Positions 8,535 to 16,136 of a DNA stretch of 46,239 nt are shown one piece after another. This DNA comes from an uncultured Bacteroidales bacterium (lineage in GTDB: Bacteria > Bacteroidota > Bacteroidia > Bacteroidales > P3), in contig CALGGY010000139.1 of the NCBI GenBank assembly GCA_937915785.1, positions 1 through 46,239 of the forward strand. Direction: 5' to 3'. The stretch's first letter is position 1. Each line of letters opens with the position of its first letter. Position numbers and translations under genes: made by a program. The notes beneath the pieces were generated by a model, which saw only the letters and a list, made by a program, of their open reading frames with translations, had not been told where the DNA came from and ran no database searches.

Positions 8535-9761
8535 TTATTGTTTTTCCAGTTCATCGATTTCTTTCTGCAGTTTTTGGGGCAGGTTTTCCACGCAGTGGTG
8601 GCATTTCATCTCGATGGTGTACATGCGGCCTATGCAGTAGTTGGAGTGTTTGCAGGCGCTGCGGGTGGTTTCGCCGTTTTTCAGCTTGTTAACAAAATCG
8701 GTGTCGTTCACCAGTGCACGTGCCATCTGCAGGGCCACAAACCCTTGGTCGAGCACCTCCTCCATCTTTTCTTTCGACACCAGTCCGCCCACGTATATGA
8801 GCGGCATATCGAGCTCGCGGCGGAACTGCTTGGCTGTGTCGAGGAAATAAGCCTCCTTGAAAGGCACCGTGGGCACCATCATCCGGCCAAAGAACTTAAG
8901 TCCTAATTTCAGCCACCAAAAACGCCACGGGTTCATGTAGTACGCCATCGTTTTTAGGGGCATTGCGCCGTGCATCACCTCCATAGGTGCTTTGCTCACG
9001 AATCCTGCCGTAAGCACAAGTGCGTGTACGCCAAGCCGTTGCAGCTCTTTGGCCACTTCGATGCATTCCGGCACCTGCATGCCGCTGCGGAAACCGTCGT
9101 ACATGTTGGTTTTCACCACCACGGCCATGTCGTTGGCAGCCACCTCCATCACTTTGTTGATGACCTGCCGCATGAACCGCATACGGTTTTCGAGGGTGCC
9201 GCCGTATTCGTCGTGGCGGTGGTTGGTATAGGGCGAAAGAAACTGGCTGATAAGGTAACCGTGTCCGGCATGTATTTCCACACAGTCGAAACCGGCCTTT
9301 CGTGCCAGAGCCACGGCATTGCCGAAATCATCCACCAATGCAAGTATCTCTTGCTTTTTCAGTGCGCGCACAATGGTTGGCGAGTACAGGTTGAACCCCG
9401 TTGAGGCGCCTACGGGTATGCCGCCGCAGGTGTAGAAATGCGTCATGTTGCCGCAATGACCAAGCTGTATGGAGGCTTTGGCTCCTTCGGCATGTATGGC
9501 GTCGGTAAGGCGTTTCAGTTCGGGGACAATTTCCTCGCGCATCCACAGTTGTCCGTCGAAAGACACGCCGCTGCGGTTCACCGAGGCGTAGGCCACGGTG
9601 GTCATGCCGATGCCGCCACGGGCCACGGCGGTGTGGTAGTCGAACAGTTGCTGCGACGGGCGGTTGCCGTGGCACATGTTTTCGAAGGCCGCCGAGCGAA
9701 TGGTGCGGTTGCGAAGGGTTATTGGCCCTATGGTGCACGGTGTAAATATCTGTGATTCCAT
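8535..9761 (-). CDS. OYE-family NADH:flavin oxidoreductase, candidate ene/steroid reductase
   Basis: FMN-dependent TIM-barrel enzyme of the old yellow enzyme / 2-enoate reductase family, 408 residues. The substrate-binding pair His164 and His167 lies in VEIHAGHGYL, followed by YGGTLENR (186-193). The C-terminus carries a Cys cluster (370, 376, 387, 390) in the position of the Fe-S site of 2-enoate reductases. The distal FAD/NAD(P)H domain of BaiCD, 2-enoate and 2,4-dienoyl-CoA reductases is absent, so electrons must come from elsewhere. The gene lies directly downstream of the steroid 5-alpha-reductase homologue and upstream of rdgB. Reduction of a conjugated C=C bond is firmly expected; a 3-oxo-delta4-steroid substrate is inferred from the neighbour only. 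Confidence 0.85.
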   Translation of the reverse strand: MESQIFTPCTIGPITLRNRTIRSAAFENMCHGNRPSQQLFDYHTAVARGGIGMTTVAYASVNRSGVSFDGQLWMREEIVPELKRLTDAIHAEGAKASIQLGHCGNMTHFYTCGGIPVGASTGFNLYSPTIVRALKKQEILALVDDFGNAVALARKAGFDCVEIHAGHGYLISQFLSPYTNHRHDEYGGTLENRMRFMRQVINKVMEVAANDMAVVVKTNMYDGFRSGMQVPECIEVAKELQRLGVHALVLTAGFVSKAPMEVMHGAMPLKTMAYYMNPWRFWWLKLGLKFFGRMMVPTVPFKEAYFLDTAKQFRRELDMPLIYVGGLVSKEKMEEVLDQGFVALQMARALVNDTDFVNKLKNGETTRSACKHSNYCIGRMYTIEMKCHHCVENLPQKLQKEIDELEKQ

Positions 9762-9783
9762 TGGTTACAAAAAAAAATGACGG

Positions 9784-9808
9784 GCACCCGTATGGCAGGT
9801 GCTTTTTT
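9784..9808. terminator. Hairpin between 5-alpha-reductase-like and OYE genes
   Basis: GCACC (9784-9788) pairs with GGTGC (9798-9802). Six T follow directly on the plus strand. On the minus strand, the sense of both genes, a T-run follows after about six bases. It may be a bidirectional or attenuating terminator between the two reductase genes. The stem is only 5-6 bp. Confidence 0.45.
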
Positions 9809-9830
9809 GGGTAACGAAAAAAAACGTGTT

Positions 9831-10595
9831 TTAGTATATAAAAGGTATTATCCTTTTAGGACGGTACTTTGCCATTTCGTCGGGGAACTCCCGCAGGTAG
9901 CGTTTGTGGATACGTGCGGCGCGTGGGCATAGGTTGGCGAAAGTCCACACCGCGAATACCACTCCAGCCCACGACCAAGTGAGGACGGCAAAGCCGCACC
10001 ACTCCACAAACTCGCCGAAATAGTTGGCGGAGGTTACGTAGCGGTACATGCCTTTGGTGGGGAAATAATGACGGGTGTCGCCTGGCTGCCGCAGATGGCG
10101 TATCACCCTGTCGGAATGCATGTTGATTGTTATCCCGACAAAGAAAACTGCGGTGCCGACTATAAATTGCGGGGTGCGGAGCCACTCTGTAGTGTACATG
10201 TTTTCGGGCGAGAGGTAGAAAAGCCAGCCACCCTGCATAATGGCGTTCAAAAGGTTGAAAACCACGCCCAAAAGTATTATCGTGAGCGGCATACGGCTTT
10301 TGCCCCTGAGCAGGAACGGAAAAATAAAAGTGCGCTGGAAATAGTGCGTTTCGAAAAGCAGCAGTATCACCATTAGTGCCACATTGCAAACCCTGTCGGA
10401 GCAGAGCCACAGCGCTATCATGGCAAAAAACACGGGGGCTTCCATCAGCACCCAGCCAATTTTGTTGTTCACTGCAGGACCCCATTTTTTGTTGTAGAAC
10501 ATGCCATAGCCGGCATCGACAAAATAAAGTGCCACAAAAACCACCACGGCAAGTGCCACCATTCCAATCAAAAACCAATTGTAAATTTCTTCCAT
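9831..10595 (-). CDS. Steroid 5-alpha-reductase family membrane protein
   Basis: 254-residue polytopic membrane protein of the 3-oxo-5-alpha-steroid 4-dehydrogenase family, which uses NADPH to reduce delta4 double bonds. About six hydrophobic segments are visible (residues 8-26, 47-65, 71-83, 102-120, 143-158, 202-221). Family signatures are MEAPVF (51-56), HYFQRTFIFPFL (84-95), NMHSD (158-162) and MYRYVTSANYFGEFVEW (183-199). These are the positions that line the NADPH and steroid sites in animal SRD5A enzymes. The length matches SRD5A1/2. It is followed on the same strand by an OYE-family reductase. Distant relatives reduce other lipid enones (the TECR, DUF1295 and isoprenylcysteine methyltransferase groups), so the substrate is inferred. 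Start is set by the promoter 19 nt upstream. Confidence 0.85.
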   Translation of the reverse strand: MEEIYNWFLIGMVALAVVVFVALYFVDAGYGMFYNKKWGPAVNNKIGWVLMEAPVFFAMIALWLCSDRVCNVALMVILLLFETHYFQRTFIFPFLLRGKSRMPLTIILLGVVFNLLNAIMQGGWLFYLSPENMYTTEWLRTPQFIVGTAVFFVGITINMHSDRVIRHLRQPGDTRHYFPTKGMYRYVTSANYFGEFVEWCGFAVLTWSWAGVVFAVWTFANLCPRAARIHKRYLREFPDEMAKYRPKRIIPFIY

Positions 10596-10613
10596 CTGTT
10601 AAAAAATAATGTG

Positions 10614-10648
10614 CAAAGATACGAAAAAAAAGTGAATTTTCACACAAA
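10614..10648 (-). promoter_or_regulatory. Promoter of 5-alpha-reductase-like gene
   Basis: The minus strand has TATCTTTG (10614-10621), a perfect TAnnTTTG -7 box, with TTTG at 10645-10648. The 23-nt spacer is longer than the ideal 19-21. The ATG lies 19 nt downstream of the -7 box. Confidence 0.55.
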
Positions 10649-10715
10649 CACAATGAAAAACGGTAAACAGCTCGAATTCTACACTTAACCTGTTTTTATC
10701 TGTATTCCGTTTATA

Positions 10716-10748
10716 ACAAAAAAGCCCCCGCTTTTGGGCAGGGACTTT
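10716..10748 (-). terminator. Terminator of the T9SS cargo gene
   Basis: An 11-bp stem with two G-T pairs (10721-10731 with 10738-10748) and a short loop is followed on the minus strand by six T. It lies 23 nt past the stop codon at 10771. Confidence 0.8.
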
Positions 10749-10770
10749 CTGTTTTGAAAAAAGGGTGTGG

Positions 10771-12519
10771 TTATTTCTTCACCACATGTTTCATCGAAAC
10801 TCCGTTTTCGGTAACGATGCGGAGTGTGTAAACGCCTTCGGCCAAAGCGCCGATGTTAATGGTGTTGGCTTTACTTTCTTGGGTCATAGCCACACGTCCC
10901 ATAGCGTCGATAACCTCGATGCGGGTTATGTTTTGCGCGGCAATGGTAAGGTGTCCGGTTGTGGGGTTGGGATAGAGGCGCACTTCGTTGGCGGCCTGTT
11001 CCAGACCAACTGAAGGTTCGTCGCCGGCGAGGGTGGCGGGGCCCATAATTTTGACATTGTCCACAAGCAGACGGAACATATCGCATGAAACAAGCTGGAA
11101 TGCAATGCTTACAGTCTGTCCGGCGTAAGCCGAGAGATCCAAGTGGCGACGTGTCCAAACGCCTTCTTCTTCGTTGATGGTAGTAAGTGTGCTGAACGAG
11201 GCTGTGTCGGTGTTTGTGGTGGAAATGCGCACACGGTAAGTTTCAAGATACTCGTTGTCCATCGACATGGCGTCCCAAACGAGGTAATTGCCGGAAGTGA
11301 GAGTGATTCTTGGGGTAATCATCCAGCGGTTGGCCGGAATGGCACCTTCGTCGAACCAGCTCTCGGCCATAGCGGCGTTGGTGCCGCCCTCAAGATATGG
11401 AGTATCTTTATCTCCCATAAAGTCGTAATCTGTGTCATCGAAAACAGTCCAAGGTTCGTTATTCGGGAAGAAGCCTGTGCTGTAGGCAGTAGCTCCATCG
11501 TAGGAAACGGCGGTGAAACCGGCAGGCAGGTTGGTGTCGCCTTCGAAATCCCAAGTGATGGATGGAGTGGGAAGCGCTACCGTTGTCAGATTGAGGGTGT
11601 CGTTGCTTTGGTTGTTGTCGGCGGGGTCGTTTACGTAAATCTTCACATTGTAGGTTGTTCCTACGGACGACATGTCGATACCGGTGAAAGTGGCGACGCC
11701 TGCCTGCAGTGATGGCAGCGAAGCTATTGTGGCTGTGTATTGTGTGCCGTTTACGCTGCAGTACACGGCAACATTGCTCAACGAGGTGCCGCCGTTGTTC
11801 TGTATCCGGGCATTTATGGAAATATTGTTGCTGGCTGCTACAGAGCCGAGCAAATCGGCTGATGCTACGGCCAATTCAACCGAGTCGGGAGTGTAAACCT
11901 CCACGTCGTCTATAACTAATCCCCATTCATCAACATCGTTGTGTACAAAGGCCAGGCGTATTTGCTGTCCTACAAATGCAACGAGCGGAAATGCACAAGT
12001 TGTGGGACTGCCGGGGGCTATGCTGTCCACAACAAGACTCACGTAGAACGAGTCAACGTTGTCGCTGCCTGAGGGGGATACCAATATGGAGTATTGGTCG
12101 GGGAAGTAATCGTCGATGGAAAAAGTGCTGTACGTCAATACCGCACCACCGGCGGGTATGCTTATCTTGGGGGTGATGAGATAATTGTTTGGATAGAGAG
12201 CGTCCGAGTTTACGGTGTCGTAGGAGTACGATGCCATTGCGCCGTGGAACGAGTCGTAGTACCAGTTCCAGCCGTCGCCGTCAACATCCACGGTACGCCA
12301 AGTGGTGTCGATACCATTGTTGAAATCCTCGCTGAAGATGATGGCGGATTTGGTGAACAGAGGACTCTTTTTGTTCTTTTTCACGCCCTTGTGCGTGTCT
12401 TTTACTTTTGCGGCACGTGTGCCGTTTGCATTGTGCATAAGCTTTTTGTTCTGAGCCAACACACTGCCACTCAAGATTATACCTAATCCCAAGAGCAAAA
12501 CTTGTAATTTTTTTATCAT
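10771..12519 (-). CDS. T9SS-secreted protein with two choice-of-anchor-J/MAM-like domains
   Basis: 582-residue exported protein with an N-terminal signal peptide (about 1-22, ending VLA). Two repeats of the cleaved-adhesin/choice-of-anchor-J jelly-roll fold are visible. The first starts near FSEDFNNG (about 63) and contains NNYLITPKISIP; the second starts near ITWDFEGDTNLP (about 345) and contains RWMITPRITL. A CARDB-like Ig segment (about 220-330) separates them. The C-terminus is a type A T9SS sorting domain: YPNPTTGHLTI, then GVYTLRI, and the terminal MKHVVKK. It is predicted to cross the outer membrane through T9SS and to be attached to the surface. Such domains occur in adhesins and gingipain-associated proteins; no protease motif is seen. 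It has its own promoter and terminator. Confidence 0.88.
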   Translation of the reverse strand: MIKKLQVLLLGLGIILSGSVLAQNKKLMHNANGTRAAKVKDTHKGVKKNKKSPLFTKSAIIFSEDFNNGIDTTWRTVDVDGDGWNWYYDSFHGAMASYSYDTVNSDALYPNNYLITPKISIPAGGAVLTYSTFSIDDYFPDQYSILVSPSGSDNVDSFYVSLVVDSIAPGSPTTCAFPLVAFVGQQIRLAFVHNDVDEWGLVIDDVEVYTPDSVELAVASADLLGSVAASNNISINARIQNNGGTSLSNVAVYCSVNGTQYTATIASLPSLQAGVATFTGIDMSSVGTTYNVKIYVNDPADNNQSNDTLNLTTVALPTPSITWDFEGDTNLPAGFTAVSYDGATAYSTGFFPNNEPWTVFDDTDYDFMGDKDTPYLEGGTNAAMAESWFDEGAIPANRWMITPRITLTSGNYLVWDAMSMDNEYLETYRVRISTTNTDTASFSTLTTINEEEGVWTRRHLDLSAYAGQTVSIAFQLVSCDMFRLLVDNVKIMGPATLAGDEPSVGLEQAANEVRLYPNPTTGHLTIAAQNITRIEVIDAMGRVAMTQESKANTINIGALAEGVYTLRIVTENGVSMKHVVKK

Positions 12520-12545
12520 ATTTTTTCAGTTTTAAAATTATTTTG

Positions 12546-12576
12546 CAAAGATATGTGTTTTTTTTCAAAAAACAAA
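12546..12576 (-). promoter_or_regulatory. Promoter of the T9SS cargo gene
   Basis: The minus strand carries TTTG (12573-12576), then 19 nt, then TATCTTTG (12546-12553), a full Bacteroidota consensus match. The ATG is 26 nt downstream. Confidence 0.75.
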
Positions 12577-12692
12577 GTATTATTCAACAGTGATTAAAAA
12601 CAAAATCGTCAAACCATAATGATAACGGTTTTTCACACATCTTTGTTAAAAAAAAACGGGGGGTGGAATGTCATTTCAAAGGCTCAATTTAG

Positions 12693-12700
12693 TAATTTTG
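12693..12700 (+). promoter_or_regulatory. -7 box of the M23 peptidase promoter
   Basis: TAATTTTG fits TAnnTTTG; no clean -33 TTTG is seen. It lies inside the longest reading frame of the downstream gene (ATG at 12668), which argues that the real start is the ATG at 12725 or 12740, after the transcription start. Confidence 0.55.
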
Positions 12701-12724
12701 CAAATCTGGAATTTCGCAAAAATT

Positions 12725-14494
12725 ATGAACTATTTGCCAATGATGAAACAATTTATCAGCCTCACTGCCGTAATGCTACTGGTTTGCAGCGTTTTGCACT
12801 GTCAGCAGAGCAAATTCCCGCAAAACTATTTTGTTTCGCCAATAAACAAGGCCTTTCAGCCTTCCGGAACCTTTGGCGAGATACGTTCGAACCATTTCCA
12901 TTCTGGTCTCGACCTGCGCATCGGAGGCGTTGTGGGCGAACCGGTGTACGCTGTTGCCGACGGTTACGTGTCGCGTATCAAAGTGTCGGGCTACGGCGGT
13001 GGCAAAATCGTTTATATCACCCATCCCAACGGTTTCAAAAGTGTGTACATGCACCTGAACAATTTTTGTGGCAAAATTGCCGAATGGGTAGAAAAATACC
13101 AATACACCAACCACACTTTCGACCTCGATGTGGATCTTAAAAGCGATTTGCTGCCTGTGCGTTCGGGCGACCTTATTGCCAACGCCGGCAACACTGGCGG
13201 CTCGGGTGGCCCGCACTTGCATTTCGAGCTGCGCTATGCATCCAACGACAAAACCATAAATCCCTTGCTGTTCGGCTATTACATGAAGGACAAAACCGCT
13301 CCCACCATCCGCGACATACGTATATATCCGTTTGGCGAAAACACCACCATCAACGGGAAAAACGAGGTGCTGTCGCTCAATGCGCCCAAACCCCGGCGCA
13401 ACCCCAAGCAGAAAAAAGCCGCCTTGCCGCGTCCGATGAGCGACACCATAAAAATAGCGGGCAAGTTCTACCTTGGCATTTACACCACCGACGCCTCTGA
13501 CGGCTCCACAGGAAACAACGGGGTGTACCGTGTGCTGCTAACCGTCGACAACAAGCTGGTTTACAGCTATCAGGACACTGCATTTATGTTTGAGGAAACC
13601 CGTGCCGCCAACGCCATGATAGATTATCCGCTGTACATAAACAAACGCACGCCATATCTGCTTAGCCGTGTGCTGAAAGGCCACAACGCCGGACTGTGCA
13701 AGGCTCACCGCGACGGGGGCTACATCTATTTCACCGACAATCAGGTGCATACCATAACTTATACCGTTACCGACTTTGCCGACAATATTGCCACACGCAC
13801 TTTTTTTGTGAAGGCCGAAGAGCAAAAACCGTCGGGCTCGCCGCGCCAAAAGCCGCAAACACGCTATATTCCAATAGCTTACTATCTGCCCTACTCCTAC
13901 AACAAAGGCGATTTCGGGTTCGAAATGGCCGAAAACACCATCTACGAAAACGACTACATAGACCTGACTACGGCGTACCCTGGCAACACCAAATTGCTTT
14001 CTACCATTTATACGCTGAAATTGGTGAACTCCGACCTGCCGCCGCACAAGACTTTCCAAGTAAAAATACGTATCCCCGACCGCTACCGCAACATGAAAGA
14101 CAAACTGCTTGTTGTTTCCACGTGGGGCAAGCAGATGTTTGCGCAGACAAGCCGTGTGGAGAAAGGTTTTGTGGTGGGCGATGTGCGCACTTTCGGCAGC
14201 TTCGCCATAGCCATGGATACCACAGCTCCTCGTGCCACGGCAGGCAATTTTTCTTCCACCAAGCCTTTCAAAGGCAACACCTTGACATTCAAAGTGTCCG
14301 ACAACCTTTCGGGGGTTTCGTACTACCACTGCTACGTGAACGGCAATTGGACTTTGGCCGAGTTCGACGGAAAAACATCCTCCCTTTCGGTTGACGCCAA
14401 AAATCTTAAAGCCGGCAACAACAGCATCCGGCTTGTTATCGGCGACTCCAAAAATAACGAAGCAACATACGAATGGACGGTGAGGAAGAGTTAG
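12725..14494 (+). CDS. Exported M23-family (LytM) metallopeptidase
   Basis: 589-residue envelope protein. An N-terminal hydrophobic signal (residues 7-25) ends at LLVCSVLHCQQ; Cys26 could be lipidated but the box is atypical. The LytM/M23 domain spans about 45-185, with zinc ligands His59 and Asp63 in HSGLD and His166 in HLHFEL, plus the active-site His164. All key residues are present, so endopeptidase activity on peptidoglycan crosslinks is expected. The remaining 400 residues look like beta-sandwich modules (DKTAPTIRDIR, DNLSGVSYY). The longest frame starts at 12668, but the -7 box and signal peptide favour 12725. It is the only rightward gene in the left 39 kb. Its TAG stop lies inside the first unit of a heptamer repeat. 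Confidence 0.9.
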   Translation: MNYLPMMKQFISLTAVMLLVCSVLHCQQSKFPQNYFVSPINKAFQPSGTFGEIRSNHFHSGLDLRIGGVVGEPVYAVADGYVSRIKVSGYGGGKIVYITHPNGFKSVYMHLNNFCGKIAEWVEKYQYTNHTFDLDVDLKSDLLPVRSGDLIANAGNTGGSGGPHLHFELRYASNDKTINPLLFGYYMKDKTAPTIRDIRIYPFGENTTINGKNEVLSLNAPKPRRNPKQKKAALPRPMSDTIKIAGKFYLGIYTTDASDGSTGNNGVYRVLLTVDNKLVYSYQDTAFMFEETRAANAMIDYPLYINKRTPYLLSRVLKGHNAGLCKAHRDGGYIYFTDNQVHTITYTVTDFADNIATRTFFVKAEEQKPSGSPRQKPQTRYIPIAYYLPYSYNKGDFGFEMAENTIYENDYIDLTTAYPGNTKLLSTIYTLKLVNSDLPPHKTFQVKIRIPDRYRNMKDKLLVVSTWGKQMFAQTSRVEKGFVVGDVRTFGSFAIAMDTTAPRATAGNFSSTKPFKGNTLTFKVSDNLSGVSYYHCYVNGNWTLAEFDGKTSSLSVDAKNLKAGNNSIRLVIGDSKNNEATYEWTVRKS

Positions 14495-14557
14495 GAGTTG
14501 GGAGTTTGGAGTTTGGAGTTTGGAGTTTGGAGTTTGGAGTTGGGGGTTGGGGTTGAG
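14491..14557 (+). repeat. Heptamer tandem repeat, core (TTTGGAG)x5
   Basis: Units read TTAGGAG, TTGGGAG, five exact TTTGGAG copies, TTGGGGG and a decayed end. The array lies between two convergent genes, and the first unit supplies the TAG stop codon of the M23 gene (14492-14494). The G-rich strand is the coding strand. Related arrays lie at 7312 and 26607. Confidence 0.9.
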
Positions 14558-14578
14558 TATATTATCTTCCTTTTAAAA

Positions 14579-15133
14579 TCACACCAACAGCACGTATCTT
14601 TCCACACTGAGCTCGTGGCGGAAAAACAATAGTCCGCACGAAAATAGGTCGATGGTGAGAATGTTCGATGTGTCGTTTTGCAACTCAGCCCACAGGTTTT
14701 CAGAGTTTTTGTCTTTGTGTATGTCGGTTACAACAATTATTGTGTCGCTCGATATTTGGTGGCAAATGGTGTTTTTCGTGTTTTTGTAACTTTCTATTGG
14801 ACAAACTATTATCGAGCTGTCGGGCTTCACTTCGGCAATATTTTCGTAGGCAATGCCTTTGGTAGCCGTAAGTTGCGGTAGCACCTTGCAAAGCCATTCG
14901 CCAAAAAGGCTACTTTGTCCGTAACCTTCTATAAACAAGTGTTTTGCGCTAAAATGGTCGGCAAGTTTGTAAACAATGGCGGCATTGCGGCGTTCGGGCC
15001 GGCACAACGTGCTGGTTTTTAGCTGTTTGCTATCGGTTTTACGAACAAGCACATCGTTGTACAGCCCAAAAACAAAGGGCGAATGCAGGCTGTACTGCGT
15101 TTTGGCTTGCAGTATGTAGGCAATTCGGTTCAC
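14579..15133 (-). CDS. Divergent methyltransferase-like protein
   Basis: 184-residue protein translated from a GTG at 15133 that overlaps the epimerase stop codon as GTGA. This start is chosen because everything upstream in the frame lies inside the epimerase gene, while the sequence from MNRIAYILQAKTQYSLHSPF onward is typical of a Bacteroidota family annotated as class I SAM-dependent methyltransferase (AKTxYxLHSPFVF). The usual glycine-rich SAM loop is weak here (HLFIEGYGQSSL at about 75-86), so catalytic activity is uncertain. It is translationally coupled to the epimerase and dusB upstream. It converges on the M23 gene. Function is unknown beyond family resemblance. Confidence 0.65.
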   Translation of the reverse strand: MNRIAYILQAKTQYSLHSPFVFGLYNDVLVRKTDSKQLKTSTLCRPERRNAAIVYKLADHFSAKHLFIEGYGQSSLFGEWLCKVLPQLTATKGIAYENIAEVKPDSSIIVCPIESYKNTKNTICHQISSDTIIVVTDIHKDKNSENLWAELQNDTSNILTIDLFSCGLLFFRHELSVERYVLLV

Positions 15134-16134
15134 GGCTGCGGCATTTTTTTTGTAGGACGAGTTTTTCCAGTCTGCGCAAACCACTGCAGACTGTCGCCGA
15201 TGGCTTTTTCCACAGGTGTTTGCGGCATTTGTAGTTCGTCTATTGCCTTGTGCGACGAATAGAACTCCTGCACGCATAGCTGACTGATGTTGATTGACGA
15301 AAACGAAACTGGCACGTGGCATTTGCGAAGGATATTTCCCACAATGCCAACACATTTTGCCAAGAAGGTGGGGACAAGCATCACATGCCGTGGATAGCCT
15401 GACACATCGCGCTGCAGGGTGTACAGTTCTTTCATGCTAATATTTTCATTTCCTGCTATATATCTGTTCCCATTCAAACCCATGGTCAAGGCATTGACTA
15501 CCGCTGCAGCTACATCTGCCACGTGGACATAATTTTTACCGCCTTTGGTGGCAAAAGCCAGATATTTACGGTGTGCGGCAAGCAACATGGCTCCGGAGCT
15601 CGGCTTGGTGTCGTATGGGCCGAGCATAAAGCATGGGTTGATTATAACCACATGGCAGACTGTTCGTTGCGACTGTTCGAGAAACAGTTTTTCTGCCTTG
15701 GACTTGGCCACAGCGTAAAACGATTGGGTAAAAGGCCATTGCATTGGCTCACTTTCATCGGCAAGGTGTTCGGCACTGCCATAACCAATGGTATTGGCGG
15801 AGCTAACATAAACTATATCTTTAATATCCAAGTCATTGCATACGTCTATTACATTTTTTGAACCTTGTACAATAACACTTTCGAAATAGGAATAATGCAA
15901 CTGGCTCATGTCGGTGGTGGCTGCGGCATGTATGGTGGCGACGCAGCCTTGTGCAGCCTTGTGCAAATCATTGTAATCCAGAAAACTGCCTTCGAAAACA
16001 CGTATTCGTTCATCGTTAAAGAGCAACGATTTTGCATTGCGCACAATGGCATTGACCTCGTGACCTTGTTCCAAAAGGCGTTTGATGATGTTGTGTCCCA
16101 AAAGTCCGTTGGCACCGGTAAGCAGTACACGCAT
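15130..16134 (-). CDS. NAD-dependent epimerase/dehydratase (extended SDR)
   Basis: 334-residue Rossmann-fold enzyme. The NAD(P) motif is GANGLLG (7-13), an SS pair lies at 111-112 (VYVSSANTIG), and the catalytic YxxxK is Tyr140-Lys144 (FYAVAK). Closest in pattern to dihydroflavonol reductase-like / hopanoid-associated sugar epimerase-like SDRs, which act on sugar nucleotides or carbonyl lipids. The substrate cannot be told from sequence. It starts 2 nt after dusB and overlaps the next gene by 4 nt, so dusB, this gene and the methyltransferase-like gene form one operon. Confidence 0.88.
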   Translation of the reverse strand: MRVLLTGANGLLGHNIIKRLLEQGHEVNAIVRNAKSLLFNDERIRVFEGSFLDYNDLHKAAQGCVATIHAAATTDMSQLHYSYFESVIVQGSKNVIDVCNDLDIKDIVYVSSANTIGYGSAEHLADESEPMQWPFTQSFYAVAKSKAEKLFLEQSQRTVCHVVIINPCFMLGPYDTKPSSGAMLLAAHRKYLAFATKGGKNYVHVADVAAAVVNALTMGLNGNRYIAGNENISMKELYTLQRDVSGYPRHVMLVPTFLAKCVGIVGNILRKCHVPVSFSSINISQLCVQEFYSSHKAIDELQMPQTPVEKAIGDSLQWFAQTGKTRPTKKMPQP

Positions 16135-16136
16135 AG

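Noticed and set aside
12668..12724. Upstream start of the M23 peptidase gene
   Set aside because: The -7 box TAATTTTG (12693-12700) lies within this stretch, and it would put 19 extra residues before the signal peptide.
14491..14557. CRISPR-like array
   Set aside because: The repeats are 7-mers in direct tandem with no spacers, and no cas gene is in the window. They are a simple heptamer repeat.
15134..15355. N-terminal extension of the methyltransferase-like gene from an ATG at 15355
   Set aside because: This part lies entirely inside the 3' end of the epimerase gene and has no family resemblance. The GTG at 15133 fits better.
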